Positions 1 to 8,127 of a stretch of 64,000 nt of DNA are shown here, piece by piece. Source of the DNA: Clostridium sp. chh4-2 (lineage in GTDB: Bacteria; Bacillota; Clostridia; Lachnospirales; Lachnospiraceae); NCBI RefSeq assembly GCF_002899675.1, contig NZ_PKUU01000008.1:185891-249890 (forward strand), given 5' to 3'. The notes under the pieces are model-generated. The model had not been told where the DNA came from. It ran no database searches and saw only the letters and a list, made by a program, of their open reading frames with translations. The position numbers were made by a program, and so were the translations under genes. Each line of letters begins with the position of its first letter. The first letter of the stretch is position 1.

Positions 1-771
1 AAATCTCTTCTTAATGTAAAGGACATTCTGATTTTTGCCGACGAAGTGAAGATCGATGATATCCGCGAGGCCATCGGCAATCAGATCACACTGAATTCCG
101 CGATTTCCGATGAAGGAATGAAGAATCATTATGGAGCCGAAGTAGGGCGGACGCTTTTGGAGGTTTACGGAGACGATGTGAAGGTGAGAGCCAGAGCCAG
201 AGCGGCTGCAGGTTCCGACGCCAGAATGGGCGGATGTTCCCTCCCTGTTGTAATCAATTCAGGAAGCGGAAACCAGGGCATGACAGTGTCCCTTCCGGTC
301 ATTGAATTTGCAAAAGAAGTGAATGCTTCAGAAGAGAAATTATACCGGGCTCTGGTAGTCAGCAATCTGATCGCAATTCATCAGAAAAAATACATCGGAA
401 GCCTTTCCGCATACTGCGGAGCCGTAAGTGCAGCCTGTGGGGCAGGCGCGGCAATTACATATCTTTACGGCGGAAGTGAAGAAGAGGTAGGTTTGACCAT
501 TACGAACACCATCGGCAACGTGGGCGGAATCGTGTGCGACGGGGCCAAGTCATCCTGTGCGGCGAAGATCGCATCCGCTGTGGAAGCGGCTGTTCTGGCT
601 CACTATATGGCAAGCAAACACCACTGCTTCCAGCCGGGTGAAGGAATTGTGCAGAACGATGTTGAGGGAACCATCCGCAGTATGGGATACATCGGGCGCG
701 TAGGTATGAAAATCACGGATACGGAGATATTGAATATTATGATCGACCGTGTTAATGTAGACGAAGCATAA
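1..771 (+). CDS. CyuA-like L-cysteine desulfidase / UPF0597 (L-serine dehydratase-type) protein, 5' truncated by window
   Basis: The reading frame is open from base 1, so the gene starts before the window. The 256 residues visible are the C-terminal part of a family usually about 430 residues long. Glycine-rich stretches with cysteines (CGAVSAACGAGAA and GIVCDGAKSSCAAK) match the UPF0597/YhaM (CyuA) family, [4Fe-4S] enzymes that eliminate sulfide from L-cysteine or ammonia from serine. A GTG at position 46 could be mistaken for a start, but coding sequence continues upstream of it. A cystine-type symporter follows 19 bases downstream, which favours cysteine as substrate. The family call is firm; the exact substrate is inferred from context. 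Confidence 0.85.
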   Translation, partial: KSLLNVKDILIFADEVKIDDIREAIGNQITLNSAISDEGMKNHYGAEVGRTLLEVYGDDVKVRARARAAAGSDARMGGCSLPVVINSGSGNQGMTVSLPVIEFAKEVNASEEKLYRALVVSNLIAIHQKKYIGSLSAYCGAVSAACGAGAAITYLYGGSEEEVGLTITNTIGNVGGIVCDGAKSSCAAKIASAVEAAVLAHYMASKHHCFQPGEGIVQNDVEGTIRSMGYIGRVGMKITDTEILNIMIDRVNVDEA

Positions 772-790
772 TACAAATGATTAGGAGAGT

Positions 791-2197
791 ATGGAGATGG
801 AAAATGTATTTTTACAAGAGTTTCTGATGATCAGCGATTTAAGAACAATCGTATTTCTTGCAATTTTGGCGGGGTTATTCTATTTGATCCATGTTTTATA
901 CCATAAAAAACATATGGATTTTGCAGTTGTTGTAATGATCGGCACAGGCCTTGGACTTCTTCTCGGACTTGCGATGCAGTTCGTTTCAGGTTTCCCGGAT
1001 GCGCCGATGGAAGTGGCATTTATTAAAGAAACGACCACTTGGTTCGGATTATTCGGAAACGGATACATCAACCTGATTAAGATGATCGTTGTACCGCTTG
1101 TAATGGTTTCCATTATGCAGGTTATTATCAACATGCAGCAGGGAAGCTCCATGGGCGCTTTAGTAAAGAAAACCATCTTTGTTACCATGGGAATGGTTGC
1201 AGTTTCTTCTGTTATCGGTATCTGTGTAGGCCTTTTATTAGGGGTTGGCAAAGGCTCCGCAATTGTAACGGACGGAACCGCAGAAGCGAAAGCCATCACT
1301 TCTGTAGCGACCACACTGAAAAACCTGATTCCTTCCAATATCGTAGGAGCTATGGTTGACAGCAACATTATCGGACTTGTTATCTTCTCAGCATTCTTTG
1401 GTCTGGCAGTATGGTGGATCAATTATGAAAGCCCGGAAGCAGCAAAACCTTTATACGACGGAATCAATGCGGCTCATAAAGCTATGATCAACATGGCGTT
1501 ATTAATTCTGGATTACATGCCATGGGCAGTTATGGCATTGCTTGCAAATACAATCGCTCAGAGAGGTCTGTCCTCAATCCTTGAAGTTGGTAAGTTTATT
1601 GTTGCACTTTATCTGGCAGTTGTAGTACAGTTTATCATTCAGCTGGTTCTGCTGGCAGTGCACGGATTAAATCCGGTTACTTATATGAAGAAATCATTTG
1701 CAACGATGCTGCTGGCATTTACTTCCCGTTCCAGCGTTGGATGTCTGCCGATGACAATCGAAACATTGACAAAGAAACTGGGTGTGGATCAGGGTACGGC
1801 AAGCTTTGTTGCAGGCTTTGGTACAACCGCAGGCATGCAGGGATGTGCCGGCGTATTCCCGTCACTGCTCATCGTTTATGTATGCCATGTAACAGGCACA
1901 CCGCTTGATGTAACCATGCTGGTAATGACAGTAATCGTAGTAACCATCGGTTCTTTAGGAATCGCAGGTATTCCTGGAACAGCGACAATGGCAGCTTCCG
2001 TAGGACTTTCCGGTGTCGGAATGGCATCCCAGTTCGCTATGGTAAGCCCAATCCTTGCAATCGACCCAATCATCGATATGCCAAGAACCATGTTAAATGT
2101 TACCGGCTCCCTTACCAATGCATTAGTTGTGGATAAACATATGGGAACGTTAGATGAAAAGGCTTTTAACGATATGAGCCTGAACCTGAAAAAATAA
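791..2197 (+). CDS. tcyP: TcyP-like L-cystine / dicarboxylate-type Na+ symporter (DAACS family)
   Basis: A 468-residue polytopic membrane protein of the glutamate/dicarboxylate symporter fold. The segment GYINLIKMIVVPLVMVSI, the re-entrant-loop region AFTSRSSVGCLP and the late motif GIPGTATMAASVG resemble the cystine carriers TcyP/YdjN more than GltP. It probably imports cystine across the cytoplasmic membrane. It follows the cysteine desulfidase gene by 19 bases and precedes the TSCPD gene by about 40, so the three are likely one operon. A second ATG at 797 is better spaced from AGGAG and may be the true start. Substrate is inferred. Confidence 0.8.
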   Translation: MEMENVFLQEFLMISDLRTIVFLAILAGLFYLIHVLYHKKHMDFAVVVMIGTGLGLLLGLAMQFVSGFPDAPMEVAFIKETTTWFGLFGNGYINLIKMIVVPLVMVSIMQVIINMQQGSSMGALVKKTIFVTMGMVAVSSVIGICVGLLLGVGKGSAIVTDGTAEAKAITSVATTLKNLIPSNIVGAMVDSNIIGLVIFSAFFGLAVWWINYESPEAAKPLYDGINAAHKAMINMALLILDYMPWAVMALLANTIAQRGLSSILEVGKFIVALYLAVVVQFIIQLVLLAVHGLNPVTYMKKSFATMLLAFTSRSSVGCLPMTIETLTKKLGVDQGTASFVAGFGTTAGMQGCAGVFPSLLIVYVCHVTGTPLDVTMLVMTVIVVTIGSLGIAGIPGTATMAASVGLSGVGMASQFAMVSPILAIDPIIDMPRTMLNVTGSLTNALVVDKHMGTLDEKAFNDMSLNLKK

Positions 2198-2206
2198 AAG
2201 ATAAGA

Positions 2207-2231
2207 TGCCGCTAAACAGGCAGAATGGAGG
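2207..2231 (+). promoter_or_regulatory. 5' leader hairpin plus ribosome binding site (motif copy a)
   Basis: TGCC (2207-2210) can pair with GGCA (2219-2222); AGAATGGAGG follows and ends 5 bases before the ATG at 2237. The same hairpin-AGAAT-GAGG arrangement occurs before five other genes in the window. Confidence 0.5.
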
Positions 2232-2236
2232 AAATC

Positions 2237-2494
2237 ATGAGATATACAGTAAAACCACAGAGAGTTTGTCCATCTTCCCTTTCCTTTGATTTGGACGGAG
2301 ATGTAGTAAGAAATATAGAGTTTGTTGACGGATGCAACGGAAACTTAAAAGCCATCAGCAAATTAGTTGACGGCATGACCGTAGAACAGGTTGAGTCTTT
2401 CTTAAAAGGCAATACCTGCGGTAAGAACACAACTTCCTGCGCAGACCAGCTGGCTATCGCAGTGCGCGCAAAATACGAAGAAAACCAGAAATAA
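2237..2494 (+). CDS. TSCPD domain protein (TIGR03905 type)
   Basis: A small soluble protein of 85 residues beginning MRYTVKPQRVCPS. It contains the TSCPD-type layout: C-terminal TSCADQLAIAV and an internal CNGNLKAISKLVDGM segment. This domain also occurs in ribonucleotide reductase-associated proteins; the stand-alone form has no assigned reaction that I know of. Conserved cysteines (VCPS, GCNGN, NTCGKNTTSCADQ) could bind metal or a cluster. The start at 2237 is chosen because GGAGG lies 5 bases upstream; an upstream in-frame ATG at 2225 overlaps that site. It lies downstream of cystine-uptake and cysteine-degradation genes, suggesting a link with sulfur metabolism. Confidence 0.85.
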   Translation: MRYTVKPQRVCPSSLSFDLDGDVVRNIEFVDGCNGNLKAISKLVDGMTVEQVESFLKGNTCGKNTTSCADQLAIAVRAKYEENQK

Positions 2495-2517
2495 TCCTGC
2501 GGACAGGCGTCTGCAGT

Positions 2518-2577
2518 AAAAATCCCGGCAGCATCGGTTCTCCACAATCACATGGAAAGCCGGGCTGCCGGGATTTT
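2518..2577. terminator. Bidirectional terminator between convergent genes
   Basis: AAATCCCGGCAGC pairs with GCTGCCGGGATTT, with A and T runs on the two sides, between the TSCPD gene and the convergent GntR gene. Confidence 0.85.
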
Positions 2578-2601
2578 ATTGTATTTTACATAGGTAGTTA
2601 G

Positions 2602-3231
2602 TTAAATGCTTCGGAAATCCTTCAAATCCAGTTCCAGATTTTTGAGAGCTCCGTGGATGTCCTTGATCTTGATGCAGGACAGGATAGCCCGGTGATAGCG
2701 CATATCAATCGGGTTGTAGGCGGAATCCCATTTATCCCAGTAGAATTGGGCATAGGCACGCTTTAAGATGTCCATGGACCGCTGCAGCTGCTGATAGGCG
2801 TAGGCGTTGCCGGAGTAGGATAAAAGCTTTAAGTGGAAATTGATATTATGTTCCCAGTGCACCCACATATCGTCAACGGAAGCGTTGCACAGATCATCAA
2901 GACGGTATAATTCGTCGATCTGATCCGGCGTGATCTTATCGTAGCAGTCTCTCAGCATGCCGCCTTCTAAGATAAAACGGAAGCGCAGAATCTCATTGGC
3001 ATCTTTGCTGGTGAGCCGCACAACTTCATAACCGTATCTTGGAATGTTGTGAAGGACCCCTTCGTTGCATAAGGAGATGAGAGCCTCCCGGACCGGGGAC
3101 TTGCTGAAACCGAATTTGGCTACCAGCTCCTGTTCGTTGATAATTTGATTTGCTTTGTATTCGCCTCTAATGATACCGTCCAGTGTTTCTTGGTAGACGA
3201 TTGATTTTAGACTGTTTTTTTCCTTGTTCAT
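2602..3231 (-). CDS. GntR family regulator, FadR/FCD subfamily
   Basis: A 209-residue transcription factor. The N-terminal winged helix-turn-helix includes IINEQELVAKFGFSKSPVREALISL, typical of GntR. The remaining two thirds is an all-helical FCD-type ligand domain (DEILRFRFILEG-like region onward). The start at 3231 (MNKEKNSL) is preferred because GGAG lies 7 bases upstream; an ATG 33 bases earlier lacks such a site. It converges on the cysteine group and is divergent from potABCD, about 350 bases away. Its target and ligand cannot be read from the sequence. Confidence 0.88.
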   Translation of the reverse strand: MNKEKNSLKSIVYQETLDGIIRGEYKANQIINEQELVAKFGFSKSPVREALISLCNEGVLHNIPRYGYEVVRLTSKDANEILRFRFILEGGMLRDCYDKITPDQIDELYRLDDLCNASVDDMWVHWEHNINFHLKLLSYSGNAYAYQQLQRSMDILKRAYAQFYWDKWDSAYNPIDMRYHRAILSCIKIKDIHGALKNLELDLKDFRSI

Positions 3232-3530
3232 ATCATTTCTCCATTTATATAGTAGCTTTATCATAGCAAATAAAGACTTGAAAGTAAAGTGATGCGGTTC
3301 CTGAGTTTCCGCATTTTATGATGTCCGGTCTGATTTTGTTCCGGAGAGAGGTCCGTCTGTCTGAGCGGGCGTTTTACCTGTATGAATTGAATCGGGGTAT
3401 GGAAAGTTTTTTGAAAACCACCAAAACCCGGCCGGACGGCAGAGATGCCATAAGGCTGTGGGCGGGAACAAAACGGGAATAAAAATATGGCCTGAAAATC
3501 GTCTTTGATCATGCTAAAACACAATATATT
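3232..3530. other. Intergenic region with no recognised feature
   Basis: About 300 bases between the divergent GntR and potA genes. No convincing ORF, repeat copy or riboswitch was recognised. The potA promoter begins at its right edge. Confidence 0.4.
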
Positions 3531-3531
3531 G

Positions 3532-3559
3532 TTGCATCCCTGGGTTTTTATGGTACAAT
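3532..3559 (+). promoter_or_regulatory. Sigma-70 type promoter of potABCD
   Basis: TTGCAT (3532-3537) and TACAAT (3554-3559) are separated by 16 bases, about 25 bases before the potA start. Confidence 0.65.
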
Positions 3560-3584
3560 TGGTAAGAAGATAAGGAGGCTTAAT

Positions 3585-4679
3585 GTGGCTGATATTATAT
3601 TAGAATTAGACCAGATAAAGAAGAGCTTCGGAGAGACCGGAGTGCTGAAAGGCATCAGCCTTTCGATTGAAAAAGGGGAGTTCATCACCCTTTTAGGCGC
3701 GTCTGGCTGCGGTAAGACCACAACACTCAGGATTATTGCAGGTCTGGAAAGCCCGGACAGCGGACAGGTCCGTTTGGACGGCCGCGATGTGACGGGACTG
3801 GAACCGAACCAGCGCAATGTAAATACAGTATTTCAAAATTACGCGTTGTTTCCTCATATGGATGTGATAACCAATATATCCTACGGGTTAAAATTAAAAA
3901 AAGTGCCGAAACAGGAGATTGCCCAGCGTGCGGCCAAGGTATTGGAGCTGGTTCAGTTGTCCGGGTTTGAGAAGAGAATGCCTTCGGAACTGAGCGGCGG
4001 GCAGAAGCAGAGGGTGGCTATAGCGAGAGCAGTGGTCAATAACCCGGAAGTGCTGCTTTTGGACGAACCGCTAGGCGCCCTCGATCTGCAGTTGAGGCGG
4101 CAGATGCAGACCGAGCTGAAACGGCTTCAAAAACAGCTGGGGATCACATTTATCTACATCACCCATGACCAGGAAGAGGCCATCAATATGTCCGACCGGA
4201 TTGTGGTGATGAAGGACGGGCTGTTTGAGCAGGTGGGCACTCCCGATGAGATTTACGATCATCCGAAAACCAGTTATGTGGCCAGCTTTGTAGGAACGGC
4301 TAATATTATAAAGGGCACTCTGGATCATATATCGGAAGGTACGGCGTTCATACGCACGGCGGCAGGCGTTGTGAGAGCGTCTGTGACAGAAAAACAGAAG
4401 ATTCATCTAAAGGACGGACAGCCGGTAACCGCTGCTGTCAGAAGTGAAAATGTCACCCTTTGCTCCGATAAACAGCCGGAAGGCATGAAATTAGTGGTGA
4501 CGGAAAAGAATTTCGCCGGAGGAATGCTGCGGATCAGCTTGGACGGAGGTAGTCTGGGAGAGCTGGTTTCCAGCAGGCAGGGGATTAACAGTTCCGTGCG
4601 CCCGGGAGATGTGGTATATGCCGGATGGCAGCCGGAGCATGCGGTTTTGGTGGATGTGGAAGGAGAAGAAGATGGCTGA
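3585..4679 (+). CDS. potA: Spermidine/putrescine ABC transporter ATP-binding protein PotA
   Basis: The 364-residue ATPase of a polyamine importer; it hydrolyses ATP on the cytoplasmic face. Walker A is GASGCGKTT near residue 38, the signature LSGGQKQR near 137, Walker B VLLLDEP near 157 and the H-loop THDQEEA near 190. A C-terminal TOBE-like regulatory domain follows from about residue 280, as in PotA. The start is GTG at 3585, with AAGGAGG 6 bases upstream; the ATG at 3583 is out of frame. It overlaps potB by 8 bases, and potC and potD follow. Substrate is inferred from the complete potABCD order and the PotD-like binding protein. Confidence 0.92.
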   Translation: MADIILELDQIKKSFGETGVLKGISLSIEKGEFITLLGASGCGKTTTLRIIAGLESPDSGQVRLDGRDVTGLEPNQRNVNTVFQNYALFPHMDVITNISYGLKLKKVPKQEIAQRAAKVLELVQLSGFEKRMPSELSGGQKQRVAIARAVVNNPEVLLLDEPLGALDLQLRRQMQTELKRLQKQLGITFIYITHDQEEAINMSDRIVVMKDGLFEQVGTPDEIYDHPKTSYVASFVGTANIIKGTLDHISEGTAFIRTAAGVVRASVTEKQKIHLKDGQPVTAAVRSENVTLCSDKQPEGMKLVVTEKNFAGGMLRISLDGGSLGELVSSRQGINSSVRPGDVVYAGWQPEHAVLVDVEGEEDG

Positions 4680-5541
4680 AAAGACAGGAAAAAAGCCGGG
4701 TAATCACTGGTGGATGACAGTCGCGCCTCTTTACATTTTTACCATTATATTCGTTGCTCTGCCGATCATTTACCTGATTGTGCTCAGTTTCATGACCCGG
4801 GCCCAGACCTGGGGCGTGGTAAATGAATTTACATTAGATAATTATGCGAAGATATTAAAACCGGTTTATTTGAATACATTTAAGGAATCCTTTCAGCTTG
4901 CAGTCTCAACTACTCTGGTTACTCTGGTTATCGGTTATCCCTTTGGTTATTTTATGGCCCGTTTGGAGAAAAAGGCGAAGAGCATGATGATGCTGTTTGT
5001 GGTGATACCGTTCTGGACCAGCGCGCTGATGCGCATGTACGGATGGATTATCATTTTCCGAAGTAACGGTCTGCTCGACAAGCTTTTGATGGCTTTGGGG
5101 ATCACGAAAGATCCGCTGAAACTGCTGTATTCCTATCCGGCCGTGCTGGTGGGAATGGTATATTCCCTGCTTCCGTTTATGATTTTGTCCGTGTATTCAA
5201 GTACGGATAAGATGGACTGGTCTTTGGTGGAGGCGGCCCGGGATCTGGGGGCTTCTAGGCTTCAGGCATTTCTTACGGTCACTGTGAAAATGACTCTGCC
5301 CGGCATTATGTCAGGCGTTGTCTTAGTATTTATTCCGTCCATGGGACTTTTCTTCATCGCCGATATCCTGGGCGGCGGTAAGGTCATGCTGGTGGGAAAT
5401 CTGATTCAGAACCAGCTGCAGAGCGGAAGGGACTGGCCGTTTGCGGCGGCTTTGTCCGTAATTCTCATGATATTTACTTCTTTCATGATCTGGCTGTACC
5501 GTAAAGTGACCCGGGTAAAGGATCTGGAGGGACTGCTATGA
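4672..5541 (+). CDS. potB: Spermidine/putrescine ABC transporter permease PotB
   Basis: A 289-residue inner-membrane permease with about six transmembrane segments. The EAA-type loop that contacts PotA is EAARDLGASRLQAF near residue 185. The ATG at 4672 is preferred over an earlier in-frame ATG deep inside potA, because GGAGAAG lies just upstream and it gives the usual PotB length. It overlaps the end of potA by 8 bases and shares an ATGA overlap with potC, indicating translational coupling in one operon. Confidence 0.92.
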   Translation: MAEKTGKKPGNHWWMTVAPLYIFTIIFVALPIIYLIVLSFMTRAQTWGVVNEFTLDNYAKILKPVYLNTFKESFQLAVSTTLVTLVIGYPFGYFMARLEKKAKSMMMLFVVIPFWTSALMRMYGWIIIFRSNGLLDKLLMALGITKDPLKLLYSYPAVLVGMVYSLLPFMILSVYSSTDKMDWSLVEAARDLGASRLQAFLTVTVKMTLPGIMSGVVLVFIPSMGLFFIADILGGGKVMLVGNLIQNQLQSGRDWPFAAALSVILMIFTSFMIWLYRKVTRVKDLEGLL

Positions 5542-6329
5542 AAAAGAAAAAAATCCGTTTATCGTCCGTTTACCAGGCAGCCCTTTTGGTGCTGATGTAT
5601 CTGCCCATCGCAGTGGTTGTGGTTTATTCTTTCAATGTTTCGAAGAATACGACCGTGTGGGGCGGCGTGACAATCGACTGGTATCTGAAGATGTTTCAGA
5701 ACAGAGGACTTTTAGAGGCTCTTAGAAACAGCATTGTGCTGGCGGCGTTGAGCAGTTCGGCTGCCGGAATCATCGGAACTCTGGGTGCTGTGGGCATGGC
5801 GCGGGTCAGCTTTAAGAGCAAGGGGGCGGTGGAGTATATATCCACTCTTCCGATTATGATTCCCGAGATTATTTTAGGTATGGTGTTTATGGCATTTTTT
5901 GCGATGCTCAGCCTTCCGTTCGGCATGCTGACTTTGGTGCTGGGGCATACCACCTTCTGCGTTCCTTATGTGTTTATGATGGTGAAAGCCAGTTTGGTTG
6001 GAATCGATAAATCCCTTGGCGAAGCGGCCAAGGATCTGGGGGCGTCGGAACCCAGGGCATTTTGGGACATTACGCTGCCTTTAATTACGCCTGCAGTCGT
6101 ATCGGGCATGCTGCTGGCCTTTGCAATGTCTCTGGACGATGTGGTTATCAGTATTTTCGTTACCGGGGCAAAGACCAATACGCTCCCAATCCGGATCTAT
6201 ACCCAGCTGAAATCAGGGGTAACGCCGGAGATCAACGCGCTGTGCAGCATTATGCTGGTTGTGACATTTGTGATTGTCATCACATCGCAGATAATCGGTC
6301 GCAGAATGGACCGTGGAGGGGCAAATTGA
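5538..6329 (+). CDS. potC: Spermidine/putrescine ABC transporter permease PotC
   Basis: The second permease, 263 residues, with about six membrane segments and an EAA loop (EAAKDLGASEPRAF) near residue 160. The motif SLDDVVISIFVTG near residue 197 is typical of PotC. The start overlaps the potB stop (ATGA). It should pair with PotB to form the membrane channel for polyamines. Confidence 0.92.
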   Translation: MKKKKIRLSSVYQAALLVLMYLPIAVVVVYSFNVSKNTTVWGGVTIDWYLKMFQNRGLLEALRNSIVLAALSSSAAGIIGTLGAVGMARVSFKSKGAVEYISTLPIMIPEIILGMVFMAFFAMLSLPFGMLTLVLGHTTFCVPYVFMMVKASLVGIDKSLGEAAKDLGASEPRAFWDITLPLITPAVVSGMLLAFAMSLDDVVISIFVTGAKTNTLPIRIYTQLKSGVTPEINALCSIMLVVTFVIVITSQIIGRRMDRGGAN

Positions 6330-6386
6330 TGAAATGCCGCCGGGATGAATAGAAATAAAATAAAGTTTCAGGCAAGTAAACAGGCA

Positions 6387-6412
6387 ATGCCGCCAAGCGG
6401 CAGAACAGGAGG
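6387..6412 (+). promoter_or_regulatory. 5' leader hairpin plus ribosome binding site (motif copy b)
   Basis: TGCCGC (6388-6393), loop CAA, GCGGCA (6397-6402), then AGAACAGGAGG before the potD ATG at 6418. This is one of the strongest stems of the recurrent leader hairpin, and here it lies inside an operon. Confidence 0.55.
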
Positions 6413-6417
6413 AAGTT

Positions 6418-7470
6418 ATGAAAAAATGGAAACGCAGCGCAGCGCTTTTGCTGTCGGGAATCATGGCAGCCGGTCTTTTACAGGGATGTGGCGGAAAGAA
6501 AAGTGAAGAACTGAACATCTACACCTGGGCGGAATATGTGCCGCAGGATGTGATCGACGGCTTTGAAGAGAAAACGGGAATCAAAGTGAATTACACCAAC
6601 TTTGAGGCCAATGAAGAGATGCTGGCAAAGCTGGAAACCAGCAAAGGCGGCGATTATGATATTATCATCGCGTCCGATTATATCATCAAGATAGCGGCCG
6701 ACGAGGGCCTTATAAAAGAGATCGACAAAGAAAAAGTTCCCAATTACCAGAACATTGATCCTGTATTCCAGAACTTCTTTTACGATCCGGACAACAAGCT
6801 GACCGTCCCATATGGCCCAGGCATTCCACTTATTGTATACAATCCGGAGATGGTAAGCACTGAAATTACAGGCTATGAATCTTTATGGGACCCGTCTTTA
6901 AAAGACAGCGTGGCCCTGATGGACAGCGAGCGTGTGGTGATGGGAATGGTTTTAAAAACCATGGGTGAATCATTTAATACGGAAGATTTGGATGTGATTA
7001 AGCAGGCAGGCAGCAAACTGATGGAGCTGGCTCCAAACGTGCGTGTGCTCAGCCAGAACCAGACCCAGGATTTCCTTCTCAGCGGAGAGGTAAGCGCAGC
7101 TTATCTGTTCACCTCCCAGGTTGTTCTGGCCCTGCAGCAGAATCCTGATTTAAAGGTAGTATATCCGAAAGAGGGATTGGGCTTTGGCGTGGACGCTGCA
7201 TTTATCCCGGCACAGGCGCCTAACAGCGATAATGCGATGAAATTCTTAAACTATATCCTGGATGGGGAAGTAGGAGCCAAGGTATCGCAGGAAACCTACT
7301 ATCTCTGCCCGAACAAAGCTGCTTATGAATTTTTGCCGGAGGAATTCAAAAAGAGCCTTGTGATCAGCTCTGATGATATTCCAAACGGAGAATTTATCCA
7401 GGATGTGAACGCGGATGCCACATCACTTCATGAAGAACTCTGGACAGAGTTTAAGGCGAAGCTGGATTAA
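6418..7470 (+). CDS. potD: Spermidine/putrescine-binding lipoprotein PotD
   Basis: A 350-residue extracellular solute-binding lipoprotein. The N-terminus MKKWKRSAALLLSG is a signal sequence ending in the lipobox LLQGC, so Cys-23 or nearby is the lipidated residue. The mature part begins LNIYTWAEYVPQDVIDGFEEKTG, the hallmark opening of PotD/PotF proteins. It delivers polyamine to PotBC. The stop codon TAA at 7468-7470 abuts the first base of the large palindromic element A1. Confidence 0.92.
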   Translation: MKKWKRSAALLLSGIMAAGLLQGCGGKKSEELNIYTWAEYVPQDVIDGFEEKTGIKVNYTNFEANEEMLAKLETSKGGDYDIIIASDYIIKIAADEGLIKEIDKEKVPNYQNIDPVFQNFFYDPDNKLTVPYGPGIPLIVYNPEMVSTEITGYESLWDPSLKDSVALMDSERVVMGMVLKTMGESFNTEDLDVIKQAGSKLMELAPNVRVLSQNQTQDFLLSGEVSAAYLFTSQVVLALQQNPDLKVVYPKEGLGFGVDAAFIPAQAPNSDNAMKFLNYILDGEVGAKVSQETYYLCPNKAAYEFLPEEFKKSLVISSDDIPNGEFIQDVNADATSLHEELWTEFKAKLD

Positions 7471-7875
7471 ATTGTTTTTTAACGGATTTGGCGGAATAGT
7501 ACGCCCGGAATCGGGATGCGGAACCGGGAGACGAAGGTCAGAGGGGCCGTCCGGGCCGGGGAAGGAAGATGCAGCCAGATCGGATTCGGGATTCGCCCCT
7601 AAGAACTACTAAGACCCGTAAGGACAGAACGAGGCAGGCCAGCGCCATTCGCAGTGAACTTCGCTGCTCAGCGGCGCTTTAGAACCTGACACCGAAATCA
7701 GGTTCTACCTGCCTCGTTCTGCCCTTCCGGGTCTAAGTAGTTATAAAGGGGTTCCATACGATCCGATCTGTCTGCATCTTCCTTCCCCGGCCCGGACGGC
7801 CCCTCTGACCTTCGTCTCCCGGCTCCGCCTCCCGATTCCAGGCTGGTTTTCGCTGGCCTGGTTAAAAACAATGTT
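7471..7875 (+). repeat. Large branched palindromic element, copy A1
   Basis: A roughly 404 bp element starting directly after the potD stop. Its ends are inverted (ATTGTTTTTTAAC / GTTAAAAACAAT). Two arms of about 170 bases pair almost throughout: 7502-7573 with 7772-7846, and 7596-7640 with 7707-7750. At the tip are two hairpins, 7641-7678 (AGCGCC...GGCGCT) and 7681-7706 (AGAACCTGA / TCAGGTTCT). It lacks ten bases of the first hairpin's loop that A2 has. No ORF of significance lies in it. It could be a MITE-like element or a structured RNA gene. Confidence 0.85.
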
Positions 7876-7913
7876 AATGCATTGGTATTTATGTAAAGAC
7901 CGATTTACATAGA

Positions 7914-7958
7914 GGGTGAAGGCATTTCTGAAAAAGCCTTCACGGTTGATGTAAAAAC
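7914..7958. repeat. REP-like palindromic repeat R1
   Basis: GTGAAGGCATTTCTGAAAAA-GCCTTCAC followed by the tail GTTGATGTAAAAAC. Related copies lie at 20283, 25457, 35997 and 45231. The dyad is about 12 bp with a short loop. Confidence 0.75.
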
Positions 7959-8021
7959 TCACTCACCCATCTCAAAAAACTTGAGAAAATATTACAAATT
8001 ATTACAATTGACGGACATCTG

Positions 8022-8052
8022 TTGAGCTTGGAGTTACTCCATACTTTATGAT
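8022..8052 (+). promoter_or_regulatory. Promoter with 19-bp spacer and MerR-type dyad
   Basis: TTGAGC (8022-8027) and TATGAT (8047-8052) are separated by 19 bases. The spacer carries a dyad, CTTGGAGTTACTCCATAC, like the operators used by MerR-family activators. It lies about 75 bases before the start of the cell-wall-binding protein gene. Confidence 0.5.
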
Positions 8053-8127
8053 AGAGAGTGGAAGGAAAGGCGGAATGTAGCCGCATTTCATGAAGGCGAT
8101 AAAACAAGGATGTCGGGAGCTGATATT

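Noticed and set aside
880..1422. Long open frames on the strand opposite to known genes
   Set aside because: This and similar frames (31855-32463, 39593-40144, 43557-44312, 58394-58927) are shadows of well-supported genes on the other strand, with no start-site or family support.
3261..3524. Small gene in the GntR-potA gap
   Set aside because: The minus-strand frame has no ribosome binding site and no recognisable protein features.
7471..7875. Element A1 as an insertion sequence or group II intron
   Set aside because: No transposase or reverse transcriptase frame is present and no intron domain V-like motif was seen; it is nearly all palindrome.
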